DNA of 64,000 nucleotides from NCBI GenBank assembly GCA_009667805.1, contig CM019070.1, forward strand, positions 59,772,735 through 59,836,734, given 5' to 3'. The first letter of the stretch is position 1. The number at the start of each line of letters is the position of its first letter. This DNA comes from Leptobrachium leishanense. Taxonomy: Eukaryota > Chordata > Amphibia > Anura > Megophryidae. Shown one piece after another: positions 32,227 through 43,600 of the stretch. The translations under genes were made by a program, and so were the position numbers. The notes beneath the pieces were generated by a model. It saw nothing but the letters and a program-made list of their open reading frames with translations, had not been told where the DNA came from and did not search any database.

Positions 32227-32857
32227 TTAAATTCACCTACATATATACACTGCTTTTACAAATAACAGTGGAACTGTAAATGGAGAATAGCTACCGTTGA
32301 CACCTTTTACGGTTGAATGACAGTGGTACGGTGGTGTTGTTGAATTTTGCTTCTATGAATAAATGGGCTCCCAAAAAATTTCAGAACCATATATTCTGAC
32401 TTTAAACCCTATACTACAGCACCACATTATCAGGGTTATTCAGAGGACACTGAAATTCAACGTACGGTGACATTTTGGGGTCATTCGGGTATTCAGACAG
32501 CAGGCAGTTCACCAAACTTTAATAATGTACTAAAGCGCCGAATGGTGAATATCACAGTACGATGCAATTCCATGGGTTTGTCTATTCACAAATACTGGCA
32601 AAATGACGGCGATATACGATGTGGTTCGCCGCAGATCGGCAGCAGCGAAATTGTCCCATAGAGAAGTATTGGCTAATCTATTCACAGAACGCCAAACTAC
32701 AAAGATGTGTCAGCAAAATTACCTGATTTTTGGTGATTCAGTTCAAGTTTAACCAGCCGAATCCCATAGGTTTCAATGTAAAAGAATAACATAATTTTTA
32801 AATTTTTTTAAAAAGAACGTTTATTCTTTTTCATTGTCAGCAAAGTCTTTTTATATA

Positions 32858-34111
32858 CACTATATTGCCAAAAGTATTCGCTCACCCATCCAAACAATCA
32901 GAATCAGGTGTTCCAATCACTTCCATGGCCACAGGTATATAAAATCAAGCACCTAGGCATGCAGACTGTTTTTACAAACATTTGTGAAAGAATGGGTCGC
33001 TCTCAGGAGCTCAGTGAATTCCAGCGTGGAACTGTGATAGGATGCCACCTGTGCAACAAAAACAAATCCAGTCGTGAAATTTCCTCGCTTCTAAATATCC
33101 CACAGTCAACTGTCAGCTGTATTATAAGAACGTGGAGGTGTTTCGGAACAACAGCAACTCAGCCACGAAGTGGTAGGCCACGTAAACTGACGGAGCGGGT
33201 TCAGCGGATGCTGAGGTGCATAGTGCGAAGAGGTCGCCAACTTTCTGCAGAGTCAATCGCTACAGACCTCCAAACTTCATGTGGCCTTCAGATTAGCTCA
33301 AGAACAGTGCGCAGAGAGCTTCATGGAATGGGTTTCCATGGCCGAGCAGCTGCATCCAAGCCATACATCACCAAGTGCAATGCAAAGCGTTGGATGCAGT
33401 GGTGTAAAGCATGCCGCCACTGGACTCTAGAGCAGTGGAGACACGTTCTCTGGAGTGATGAATCACGCTTTTCCATCTGGCAATCTGATGGACAAGTCTG
33501 GGTTTGGCAGTTGCCAGGAGAATGGTACTTGTCTGACTGCATTGTGCCAAGTGTAAAGTTTGGTGGAGGGGGGATTATGGTGTGGGGTTGTTTTTCAGAA
33601 GCTGGGCTTGGCCCCTTAGTTCCAGTGAAAGGAACTCTGAATGCTTCAGCATACCAAGACATTTTGGACAATTCCATGCTCCCAACTTTGTGGGAACAGT
33701 TTGGAGCTGGCCCCTTCCTCTTCCAACATGACTGTGCACCAGTGCACAAAGCAAGGTCCATAAAGACATGGATGACAGAGTCTGGTGTGGATGAACTTGA
33801 CTGGCCTGCACAGAGTCCTGACCTCAACCCGATAGAACACCTTTGGGATGAATTTGAGCGGAGACTGAGAGCCAGGCCTTCTCGTCCAACATCAGTGTGT
33901 GACCTCACAAATGCGCTTCTGGAAGAATGGTCAAAAATTCCCATAAACACACTCCTAAACCTTGTGGACAGCCTTCCCAGAAGAGTTGAAGCTGGTATAG
34001 CTGCAAAGGGTGGACCAACGTCATATTGAACCCTATGGATTAGGAATGGGATGTCACTTAAATTCATATGCGAGTCAAGGCAGGTGAGCGAGTACTTTTG
34101 GCAATATAGTG
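32858..34111 (+). mobile_element. Complete Tc1/mariner transposon, 1,254 bp
   Basis: Terminal inverted repeats of about 29 bp (CACTATATTGCCAAAAGTA ... TACTTTTGGCAATATAGTG) flanked by TA at 32856-32857 and 34112-34113. One long ORF fills the centre. Confidence 0.93.
32908..34029 (+). CDS. Tc1/mariner transposase, intact DD34E
   Basis: Cuts and pastes its own element through the terminal inverted repeats, in the nucleus. The ORF opens at 32908, but the likely start is the ATG at 32992 ([10 protein letters not shown]), giving 345 aa, a normal Tc1 length. Numbering from there: N-terminal helix-turn-helix about 10-48 ([23 protein letters not shown]), GRPRKL motif 61-66, second DNA-binding half to about 115. 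The catalytic triad is D156 (WSDESRF), D247 (FQHDCAPVH) and E282 (NPIEHLWDE), with exactly 34 residues between the last two. [11 protein letters not shown] (191-201) is the family glycine box. No stop or frameshift, unlike the copy at 21071-22061. Confidence 0.92.
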   Translation: MFQSLPWPQVYKIKHLGMQTVFTNICERMGRSQELSEFQRGTVIGCHLCNKNKSSREISSLLNIPQSTVSCIIRTWRCFGTTATQPRSGRPRKLTERVQRMLRCIVRRGRQLSAESIATDLQTSCGLQISSRTVRRELHGMGFHGRAAASKPYITKCNAKRWMQWCKACRHWTLEQWRHVLWSDESRFSIWQSDGQVWVWQLPGEWYLSDCIVPSVKFGGGGIMVWGCFSEAGLGPLVPVKGTLNASAYQDILDNSMLPTLWEQFGAGPFLFQHDCAPVHKARSIKTWMTESGVDELDWPAQSPDLNPIEHLWDEFERRLRARPSRPTSVCDLTNALLEEWSKIPINTLLNLVDSLPRRVEAGIAAKGGPTSY

Positions 34112-34859
34112 TATTTGTTTTTTAGAACCCCTTGTACTTTTGGGACGAAATTTTTGTTTCCCATTTTATTTAAAAGGCGTTTTTTTAAATTCTGCATCAG
34201 ACCTTTTCATTACTTTTTTAAAGGAACCTTTTTTATGATTTAGACATATCTTAATTAGGTGTTTAAACCAATAAAACTATTAGGAGAGTTCCGTTTTTTT
34301 TTTTGCAGTTCAGTGGATTTTGCCGATGCCAATTTGGCGCAGTTCGGCAGTCTTCAGAGACGTTCTCCAGCTTTTTCATGAGGCTTCAGCGACTCCATCT
34401 TCGGTGCAGTACGGTGGCAAACAATTTTAGGGTTAACTTTAAATATAATCCAAACCCTAACTGGTTCCTTCATTGTTTTATAGTGCTAGATTTTTTTTAA
34501 TCCTTTTTTAACTCACATAATTCCCATAGGATACAGGTGGGGAGACAGCTATTTCCTAGACAAAACTACACGTTTCCCCTTCTCCACAAATAATTGTTTA
34601 AAAGGATTGAACGACATGGACCCTCTCCTAGATGCAATCTTTTATCTGACTTGCCCACAAAACTACTGGCAAACCACCATCTACTTTATGGTTCCCCTGC
34701 ATCTCCTGCTTCTTGTCGCATCATCATAGCGCGACGCGCACAGATTATCATGGAAACCAACGGTGTATTTCTTTCTGGTGCGTGAAGTGTAAATTTTGGC
34801 ATATAAACGGATGAATAAATAAAGTCTTGCCATTCGACCCACTCTGCCCTAGCCGATAA

Positions 34860-35073
34860 ATTAAATAGCGAGTTCCTGGCACTGCGCGTGGTTATGGTTT
34901 GTCGATGTGAGTGTACAAAGATGGCGGCTAGCCGGCTTCCTTTGCTTCACTGCGACTGCGCGATGCGTATGCGCCACCTGAACCGGAAAGGACTAGGAAA
35001 AAAAGAGCAGCAGATCGTATGATGTACATTTAGTTGCGGATGTGTGTATCGGGATCTGCTCGGCCACCATACA
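34860..35073 (+). promoter_or_regulatory. Probable vamp4 promoter and untranslated first exon
   Basis: A CpG-containing, non-repetitive stretch upstream of vamp4 on its strand. It carries AAGATGGCGGC (34918-34928), the YY1-type core-promoter motif, GC-rich TGCGC-type repeats resembling NRF1 sites near 34955-34975, and ACCGGAAAGG (ETS-like, near 34981). A strong donor CAG|GTAAAG follows at 35073/35074. The first coding exon of vamp4 begins with an acceptor and 64 nt of 5' UTR, so an upstream non-coding exon is required and this is the best candidate. Exon start not determined. Confidence 0.55.
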
Positions 35074-35384
35074 GGTAAAGAACCGAGAGTAGCAGGGTTT
35101 AGTTGGGCTGTTCCTAAATCTAGTCCCAATGACAATACTCTATCATTGGGGTTACCCGATCCACCATTTTTTTTTTTTTATTTAAAAAAAAAATCAACCT
35201 TTAACCGCTTCCCTGAAGGAAGAAACCAGGAGCCATTCACAAATGAGATTCCCCCCCCCCCCCTCCTATATACATTCATGGTGAACAGATCCGCCGTGTT
35301 CTCCTGGGCAGACATGATTTCCACAGGCTGCAGGGCAGCACCTGCACCTCACACCCCGCCTGTTAACATGGATATTCGTTTAGG

Positions 35385-35518
35385 GGAGGGGGTCAGCAAC
35401 CTTAACCCTCCGCGTGTTTTAAAACTACATCTCCCTTGATGCTGAGGTATTCAGAGGCTAAGCTTCGTGGGAAATGTAGTTCTGAGATATCTGAAGGGCC
35501 AAGGCTGCTGAGCCCTGG
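35385..35518. mobile_element. Short palindromic 'aactacatctccc' MITE
   Basis: Left arm GTCAGCAACCTTAACCCTC and AACTACATCTCCCTTGATGC; right arm GGGAAATGTAGTTC and GGGCCAAGGCTGCTGA. Same family as 25702-26202. Confidence 0.65.
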
Positions 35519-35611
35519 TTTATGAGTTTGCCTTTTGTGTATTTACTCGATTCCTGTTTTGCAGGGCAGCACTTTTCATGCATTGCTGGTTGAATTTGTT
35601 TCAGTCTAGGA

Positions 35612-35767
35612 CAGGGCTTGACAAATTTACATCAAGGAGACAAATGCACATTTAGCAGGAGGCCACAAAATGCTAATATCTGTGTAAAATTGTGTTTTGT
35701 GTCCAGAATAATGCCATAAAGAACTATGAGCCTGCGGCTACCTGCTCCCTGGATTTATCAAGCCCTG
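35612..35767. mobile_element. hAT-like MITE, CAGGGCTTGACAAAT ends
   Basis: Ends CAGGGCTTGACAAATTTA and GGATTTATCAAGCCCTG, flanked by GTCTAGGA and GTCTATGA (7 of 8). A second copy ends at about 46035 (GGACTTGTCAAGCCCTGG). Confidence 0.75.
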
Positions 35768-36708
35768 GTCTATGAAGATATGGTGGATCTGGGGAAAAAA
35801 CACTAAAGGGGTCTTCACAAAGTGCTGGTGTTTACAGGAAAACTAACGAACAGCTCGGAATGGATCTTTGGGTTTTTTTGTGTGGAATGCTGGTGTCTGT
35901 TGGCATTTTGTTACACCTAAATAGGCTGTCAGCACAACCTTTAACCCCTCCACCCCACCCCAGACTACTTTGGTTTTGTTTTTGTTTGGGACTTAATTTC
36001 CTTTTAATGCTCAGACTCTCTTTAAGACAGGGCTGTGAAACCCCACCCCCTCAGATATTAAAGAATTGGGGAACTGTATCCCATTAAATGTCATAGATGG
36101 CCAGGGAATCATGGGAGTTGTAGTTCAGAAACATCAGGGAGGGGGATCGTGGCGTTAGTCAGCCCTGTTTTAAGCTGACTAGGCTTCCTGGGATAAGTGG
36201 TTTCAAAACCTCCTGCGGGTTCAAGGTTTCTGGCCCCCCCCCCCCCTGCTCCTGAGGTCTGTTTCAGGATTGGTTTCTTGATCTGCTGGTCAGTGTTGCT
36301 TTTTGGATGTGTAGTAGGAAACTGGACCTTGTTACTACCTACATTTTCTTTCCTCAGGTATGCTGGGAAATGTAGTCCGCATCCACAAGACCACTAGTTG
36401 TAGCCAGTCTTCATAAACCGTGTATCATGTTTATTGTTTTGGTGGAGATTTTTGGATACACATTAGGTCAGACTGCATTTTCAATATACTGCTGTTTATA
36501 CCCTGCTTGTTTGTGGTATGGATGTACAGTGACCTATTTTCAGTTTTAGTCAGCAAATGCTCGTATGATTCCATGGGCAGAATGTAGAGTAATGGCTTCA
36601 TCGCTGCTATTACCGTTATTGATTTCCCAATGCATGTAAGCAGGAATGTAAGCACATAGCCGGCAGATCAGCAGGTAGGGCACAAACACTGGCACAGAGG
36701 ATTTTTAA

Positions 36709-37499
36709 CCCTGTCACTGCTGAAGACTTGTGGGGAATGTCCTCATTGACTCCTAAGGAAAGATAGGGGTTCCTTTTGAACCCCGATATCTCCTGACTCT
36801 TGGCAGCTAGCAGGGTCCTCTTTGGTATCATTAGGCCAGAGCATGGCCTTTCCAATGATACCAAATAGGGATGCACCGATACCACTTTAAGTACGAGTAC
36901 CGATACTTTTTAGAGTACTCACCGATACCATGTACCGATACTTTTATTTTATGTCATGTGACCACTTTTCAATAAGAACAGACCTCATATAAAAATGCCC
37001 CCCAGTTCACATGTATTATATATATCACAGTTTGCCCCCAGCTCTCTTGGATTTACCCCCAGCTCACATGGATATGCCCCCATCGAATGCTGGCCGCGTG
37101 TATGAAAAGCACATGGCCAGAATTCCGCTCCGGCGGCTGCAATACTCCCCTGCTTCCGGAGGTCCGGGTCCCGCTGCTGTGGCGCGATCACGTGGCCGCC
37201 GGCGCTTCTGTGATGCTGCCTCCAGCAACCGCTCGGCTTTTCATGCACGCGGCCAGCTTCCCCAGCCCCGCGGATACTGGCGAGCCGAACCAGCGCTGGC
37301 TTCCGGTATCGGAGGGGGGGGGGTGTATTGGGCCATTTGAACGAGTACTAAGTACTTGTGCAAACGGCAGTATCAGCACCGATACTAGTATCGGTGCATC
37401 CCTAATACCAAACATGACGATGTTTAAAGTAACGAAAAAATATATAAAAAAACTTTTTTTTTTTTTTTTAAGACTTGAAATGGCTCAGCAGTGAAGGGG
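36709..37499. mobile_element. TTAA-flanked MITE split by a hAT MITE
   Basis: TTAA at 36705-36708 and 37500-37503; ends CCCTGTCACTGCTGA and CTCAGCAGTGAAGGGG are inverted. The element is interrupted at ATACCAAA by the hAT MITE 36866-37404; without it, it is about 244 bp. Confidence 0.8.
36866..37404. mobile_element. hAT MITE, TAGGGATGCACCGATACC ends, perfect ATACCAAA duplication
   Basis: Inverted ends TAGGGATGCACCGATACC / AGTATCGGTGCATCCCTA. The 8-bp duplication ATACCAAA is at 36858-36865 and 37405-37412. GC-rich interior; no transposase. Confidence 0.9.
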
Positions 37500-37509
37500 T
37501 TAATAACTG

Positions 37510-38830
37510 CTCTCTCCTAAGATCACCAGGAAACCTCACATTAGGGTTAATCCAAGGATAGTAGTACATTGCTTTTATGGGATTATTCTAATGGATTTTG
37601 ACCTTTTTTAACGAAGTTATAACAAGCATTTTGCTAATTTCCAACGATTAGAAAGTTATTCTAGTTTAAGGAACCCGCGGACCCCCCCCCCCCACCTACC
37701 TGTGCTTTACTTGCCATCAAAGTCCCTGCACTGACCCATGATTTTGCCATGCTAGAGTCAGATATCCGGGAGCAGAACTTTGGGCTGGGACATCGCTGGT
37801 AAGTAAAGCGCACGAGTCCAGTTCAGGATGGAGATGTCTGCAGACATCTATCTCTATTTTTTTTACGGTTAAAAGAATGGAAGGAAATCAGCCCTGCAGG
37901 ATCCTCCCATGTAGGGAAGAGAGCTGAGGATGCTCAGCACTGTGACCACTTGATTTACATAGTGGCCAGTGTGTAGAATGTCCCTTTTTTTAAATAAGAA
38001 TCTTGCTATAGGATAAATAACGGATGCAAATGGGAAATGCGTGCTTTTTCATTTAATTTTGAAGTGCTTTTAGTAAAGTTCGGGGGCGGGGGGGCTGACA
38101 ACCCAACATCCGGCAGTGTATCATGGTATTTGTTCTCAAACCTGGATTTCTTTCTATTGGTCACCTTATTGTAGATGCACAAATCTGACACGGCACAGCA
38201 ATGCCCTGTATGGGAAGAAACACAGGTAGTATAATATGGTGCAAAAAATGCTAAAGCTGTGTGATGAACTAATCCTGCCTCCTATATGTATCGGACTGTA
38301 TAGAACACAATGGGAACAAGGAGAGGTATGATTTTGCAATGTGTCAGCTTCCTTCAGCGCAGATAGACGTTTGGTAGTGGCTGTGCTTCCTCCTGGGCCT
38401 CTTACCGCAGTCAACGCAAATAATTTTTTTCCATTTAGTGTGGGTAATATATTACTTGATTTAAAGGGTCACTGCACAGTCTGACCACTGAATGTTATCT
38501 GAGTGTACACTCCGCTGCAAGATCCCTGTGTTCTCCCTGCCGACTGAGGGATGTCTGGGGAGGCTAATTCAGCCCCCCTGGAATGCACGGTTTTAGTCCT
38601 GCCCAGAACTGGAGTTCAGGTTATAGGGTTCCTGGATCTTTGGGGGGGAAAGTCCCATTCAATGGATTGGCTTGAGCATCCAGGCCCCCATCCTCCATGT
38701 ACCATGAAGTGACTGGCAGTCTGTCCCATCCTGCTGGCATCAGGGGGAGACCAGCGATGGATTAAGGGGAGCTTTGAAAGCTGGTTAAAACAGGAGCAGG
38801 TCAAGAGGGGGTTAATGTTTAATCAGACGT
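37510..38830. other. vamp4 intron 1, little recognised
   Basis: Mixed sequence with homopolymer runs (C at 37681). Near 38461 TTTAAAGGGTCACTGCACAG has the TTAAAGGGACACT-type end common in frog repeats. No gene. Confidence 0.35.
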
Positions 38831-38832
38831 GC

Positions 38833-39105
38833 GTTTTTAAGAGCAGAAGGAACATCGGAGAGTGGACGACATCCATCTGGCCATCTCGCTGAGTGCAGTT
38901 AGTGCGCTCAGCACTGCAAGGCTTGATCCTCCTATGGAATAATCACACTTTGCAGCGCCGTCGATCGTGCGTTGTAACGCTTCAGCGGGGAGGCTTTCAG
39001 CACGGCCTCTGTTGCGCACGCAATTCGTACGCATGCTACAGCATGTGACCGGCCACAATGCTGCGACGGACGCAGAGAGGCACGTCAGTACGAGCGACCT
39101 GGATA
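38833..39105. mobile_element. Truncated Harbinger-like MITE
   Basis: Shares AGTGCGCTCAGCACTGCAAG, TGATCCTCCTATGGA and GTTGTAACGCTTC with 45491-45801 in the opposite orientation. Ends not intact. Confidence 0.6.
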
Positions 39106-39236
39106 TTTTTTAGTACTAAATGAACAGATTGACAAACCCGCTGCGTTTGCAGCTTGGCAGCGTGTCAAGGTGATGTTTGAGATTGACCCAAACCTTGGAT
39201 TTGGAACCATTAGTAATTCTGTGCAACCACATAATG

Positions 39237-40554
39237 TAGAGCTGCAACTAACGATTATTATTTCGAATAATCGCTTCATCGGATAAAAATTAAATGTAAA
39301 AATCATGTTTACTTAAAATGGAAGGGAGTGACTTTACTCAAGTGACTTGACCTGAGTGTGAGAGGGAGTGGGTATGGACAAAAGACTGGATCTGAGTGTC
39401 AGAGTGAGTTTGGGGAAAGGGACCGGACCAAAGGGAGGGTGTGGCAGGGAGGGTGGGGTGGTGGCACAGGACTCCAGCTTCAAGTAAGGATAAAACACAG
39501 GCATACAGCTCCTTCACCCAGTGGCAGTATCCTATTGTTTGTTATAGTTCTGCTCAGGGCTTTTTTTCAGGGGGTACTCGGGGGTACGCAGTAACGGCAC
39601 CTCACCACCAGCCAGAACTAACAGCATGATGCTCCTCCCTCCTCCTGCATTGGCAGGCAGATAATTGGAAGCGATCTGCAGCTCCTGAACGCTTCCGTTT
39701 GTCAGGAGTGTATGTAGGGACTGATAACCCCCCTCCCCCAGTAAGCGACAAGGGAGGGCTGCTCACCCCTCTCTCTGCAGCCGCTGAAACTTTGAACAGC
39801 ATGGGGGGGGGGTGCAGCATGTTTACACACATCTGCTAGAGCTGCGGATTGTCAGGCAAGCGGTGGGATCAGAGGAGCTGGCACTGTAAGGTGGTAGTGA
39901 GTTTCATTGCTGTGGAGCTCATACACACTGCACATTACTGAGTTTTATTGCTGTGGAGTTCATACATACTCAGCAAAACTGAGTTTCACTGCTCTGCTGC
40001 TCACAAATGCTAGGGAATTATCCACTCAGTGCCATCGTTCCAAAAAACCCACAAAAAAAAACACCTAACTGCCCTGCAATACAGATTTTTCTTGCAACAG
40101 AGGCACTTCGTGGATAACCCCCCCCCCCCCATAGGGTTTCAACAATAGTTGTAGTTCATTTAAAGGAACACAGTATTAACGAATATGGTTCCCTTTTATA
40201 GTGTCTTCCTTTAAGTGAGCTACAACTATTGTTTATTATGACTATTTTCTGTCCTAATAATCAGTTTTTCCCCGAGCATGAGAGTACCCCCACCTATTTT
40301 TCCAGGGGGAAAAAGCACTGGTCTGCTACTGTTGTAAACGGAATAAAAACAAACTGGTTGTGTCTGACATAACCCTAGAACTAAATCATACCTAGTAAAG
40401 CAGCCGCGCGTCTTCTCCAATCAGCTCCGAAGCTGAGGTTATTTACGTTTAACGCAGTTTGACTCTAAACAGTGTGTGCTGTACACAAGACGATTAATCG
40501 GTAATGGAAATAGTTGACAACTATTTTAATCATCGATTAGTTGTTTCAGCCCTA
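39237..40554. mobile_element. hAT-like element ending 25 bp before a vamp4 exon
   Basis: Ends TAGAGCTGCAACTAACGATT and CGATTAGTTGTTTCAGCCCTA are inverted, flanked by ACATAATG (39229-39236) and ACATGATG (40555-40562). 1,318 bp with no transposase reading frame. A diverged relative is at about 19240-19976. Confidence 0.82.
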
Positions 40555-40643
40555 ACATGATGTATTCCTTGCATTGCAGGAGATAGACTTCACCTATTCT
40601 ACAGCAACTTGAAGGTATTCTTTCTGCGCCTCAAAACAAAATC

Positions 40644-43600
40644 ATGCCCCCGAAGTTCAAGCGGCACCTCCATGACGAAGAAGTCACCGGTTCCTTCAAA
40701 AGTGAAAGAGTAAGTTGCCGATTGTTATGATGGAAGGAAATGTAACCTCCTTTACCTTCAAACTCTTAAGACTAGAAGGATAAATGTGTCATTTCTTTTT
40801 TTACTGACAATAACTGATCTTTTGGGGTGTTGTTCTGTAATGCCTCCATAGAAGAAAATGCCTCTTCTCAGTGCTTCCACATGTTCGTTCTTGCTCTGGA
40901 GCTGCCATTTTTAAAGGGCCATTGATATCATTAAATGGTCATGGGTGGCTGTTGATGTCCTGTGTATGGTGGCACTAGCTATTCTAAGTTCAGTTCAGTG
41001 GATGCCTGATCATTACTAGCTCTAAATGTACTACTTGGATTGAGAGCTGTTTGAGCGAGTGAATGCTCAGTAGTCACCGGATGCTCAAATGAGCGTCCGT
41101 GTCCCTCAGCTTCACTTAACTGCTTGAAGCTTGAAAGGAATCTGATGCTATAGATTCCTTCTCTACCCCCCCCCCCCTTCTATTTTTTTTACTGTAGAAC
41201 ATCCCTTTAGAGTTACAAGCAATTTATAAAGCGCCAACAAGTTCTGTAGCGCTGTACAATGGGAGAGACAGATTAACAAATGTGCATACACAGAACAGCA
41301 GGAGAGGAGACCCTGCTCGAGAGCTTACAATCTAGAAGAGAGTGGTGACACGCTAGGTGAGGTTGAGTAGAGGGCATGAAGTATTGGGGTGCATGTGGGC
41401 TGGGTGGGAAGATGGAGCAAGAAATGAACCATGGGGGATTATGGAGTGAGCCCATAGGTTTCTCTAAAGTAATGTGTTTTCAGAGACTTCTTGAAGGACT
41501 GGAGAGACGGGAGTTCCATAGAAATGGGCAGATCAGGAGAAGTCATGAAGGTGGGATTTAGGGTATGGGTATGAGGAACCGATGTCGTTTAAGGCTGGGG
41601 TCAGATGAACGCAGTGTTAACGTCCGTGTTGCCGCACATAAGTACGTCCGTGATAGCATACAATTGTGTTAAATGGAGCCCCACACACGAAGTACGTCCG
41701 CACAGAAGTGCGGGGGCTGACGGACGCTGCAAACGGACGCAGGTTAGGCAAGAACGTAATACTGCTAGAACGGACGTGCAGAGTGCGCCACGTCCACAAC
41801 GTCCGCATAGCTTTGTGTGTGAGTGATGGAGCATGGTCAGGCGGACTGCTTTATACGTCCAGCATTTTTGACGGACAGAATGTTTTTTTCATTTTTATTT
41901 ATTTTCCCTGCTACATCAGTCAAAAAATCCGTCAGTGAAAAAAACGGACTGTGTGGCCACTACCTTGTCGTCAGTCAGTAAGTACGTCCGTACTGCATGG
42001 ACGCACAGTCTGTACAAAATGCGCTCGTCTGACCCTAGCCTAAAGGTGCACTCTTCTAGGCAACAGAAAGGTTAAATATTAACCCCCCAATGATCACCCA
42101 CTACTGGGGAGTAGAGCATCAAAGCTCACCTTTTTGGCTGGTGGTCTCCCAGCTCCATTAGTCGTATACAGTAAAATATTTCTGGTGCAGAACATCATCC
42201 AATAAATGGCAGCTAATGGCAGGACAAAGGAAGAGGGACAAGGTCCAGCCACAGTGACAACTTGATGAAATCTTTCACTACAATGTGCGTTTTGTTGAAA
42301 AGTATTAAAATAACATTTGAAACCTTGGATCCGGCGTTAACTCTTGAATGTAAGGTGACCGTAAATGTGCATATAACTAAAAGATTAAAGTAACATGATT
42401 TATCCTTTGCAGAAATATTGTTAGAATGAAAAGTTCTAGACACTGGATGGTGTCCCTTTTTCTTGGAAAAATGTGAAATGCGGTCTACACCGTTCACATA
42501 CAGGAAGCCATAACCTAGATTGTGAGTTCCTACGGGAATAGGGCCCTCATCTCCTCCTGTACTGTTTGTCAAATGTTGTTCAATGTATTGTAACCCTGGC
42601 TATACTGTGCTTATTGTACAGCGCTGCGGAATATGCTGGCGCTTTATAAATAAAGAATAATAAATAATAATAAATAGGGTAAATGTGAAAATGATGGATA
42701 ATAAAAATGGTCAGATCTCCTGCTTATGGGAGATTATTAGCAATTCAGCTTCCAAAAAACCATTTAGAATTTAAAATATTATCTGTGTCATATTGACGGT
42801 GTATGGAAATTACAGTAACACTTTGTATCTGTACTGTACAGGGATTTCCAGTAATTTTAACCCATGGAATCTTATCCCTGCACAGTAGTGAGTGGCCTCA
42901 GAGCGCTCACTATATTTTGCCCTCTCCCTGGCTGTTATAATACAGCAGTAAATTATGTTAAACGTTTTGTGACAGTGAGGATTCCTTTAAAAAGGTATAC
43001 AAATGGGGTTATACATGCTAATTTTTGTTTCTCATTCAAAGAAAAATGGTGTATACACTTTTTATTAGTGAAAGGGTTAATGTTTTCCTAATCGTAACTG
43101 TTATCACAGTAATGACTCTTTCCTGGTGACAATATTTCATTATTTATTACAGCGGAACCTTTTGGAGGATGACTCTGAAGAGGAGGATTTCTTCTTGTAA
43201 GTAAAGATTACATTTTAAACATGGGAACATAGAAATGCTTGAAGGGGAAATTGTTACTTTTTATTTATTTCTTTTGACAATGGTTTTAAAGGAAAACAAT
43301 CATACTGTTTTTTTTGTTCCAATTATTTGACAAGGTTTTTGCTCTTATGAAAATTGAAGGATTTGGATTTTTGCAGAGCCCCTGTCCGGGCATCAACTGA
43401 GCAGAGCCGACCGCTTCAACAGACAGCTGGACCTGTCGTATCTGCTCTGCCAATGCTAGGACAGACGCTCTGTCAGTGACCACATAGGAGTGCCAATGGA
43501 GGGCATTCTATTTTATAGTGTGTTGTATCCTGGCTTTGACCAAACCTCTGTCATTGTGTTTTGTACCTGATTCGCAAGGCAATTAAAAAAAAAAAAAAAA

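Larger units (their letters stand above)
32431..34430. mobile_element. CAGGGTTATTC-ended element carrying an intact Tc1/mariner
   Basis: Left end CAGGGTTATTCAGAGGACAC belongs to the family of 49832-50728, and the interior repeats CGGTGACATTTTGGGG and AATCCCATAGGTTTC phrases. A Tc1/mariner (32858-34111) sits in it. No clear right end was found; the limit given is approximate. Confidence 0.5.

Noticed and set aside
33321..34067. 248-codon minus-strand ORF
   Set aside because: Shadow of the transposase gene on the opposite strand.
37011..37494. ORFs of 109 and 135 codons
   Set aside because: They run through the GC-rich interior and across the ends of a hAT MITE and into its neighbour; frame openness follows from composition.
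41605..41938. ORFs of 60-90 codons on both strands
   Set aside because: Inside a CpG-rich MITE; related frames appear in the other copies of the same element.
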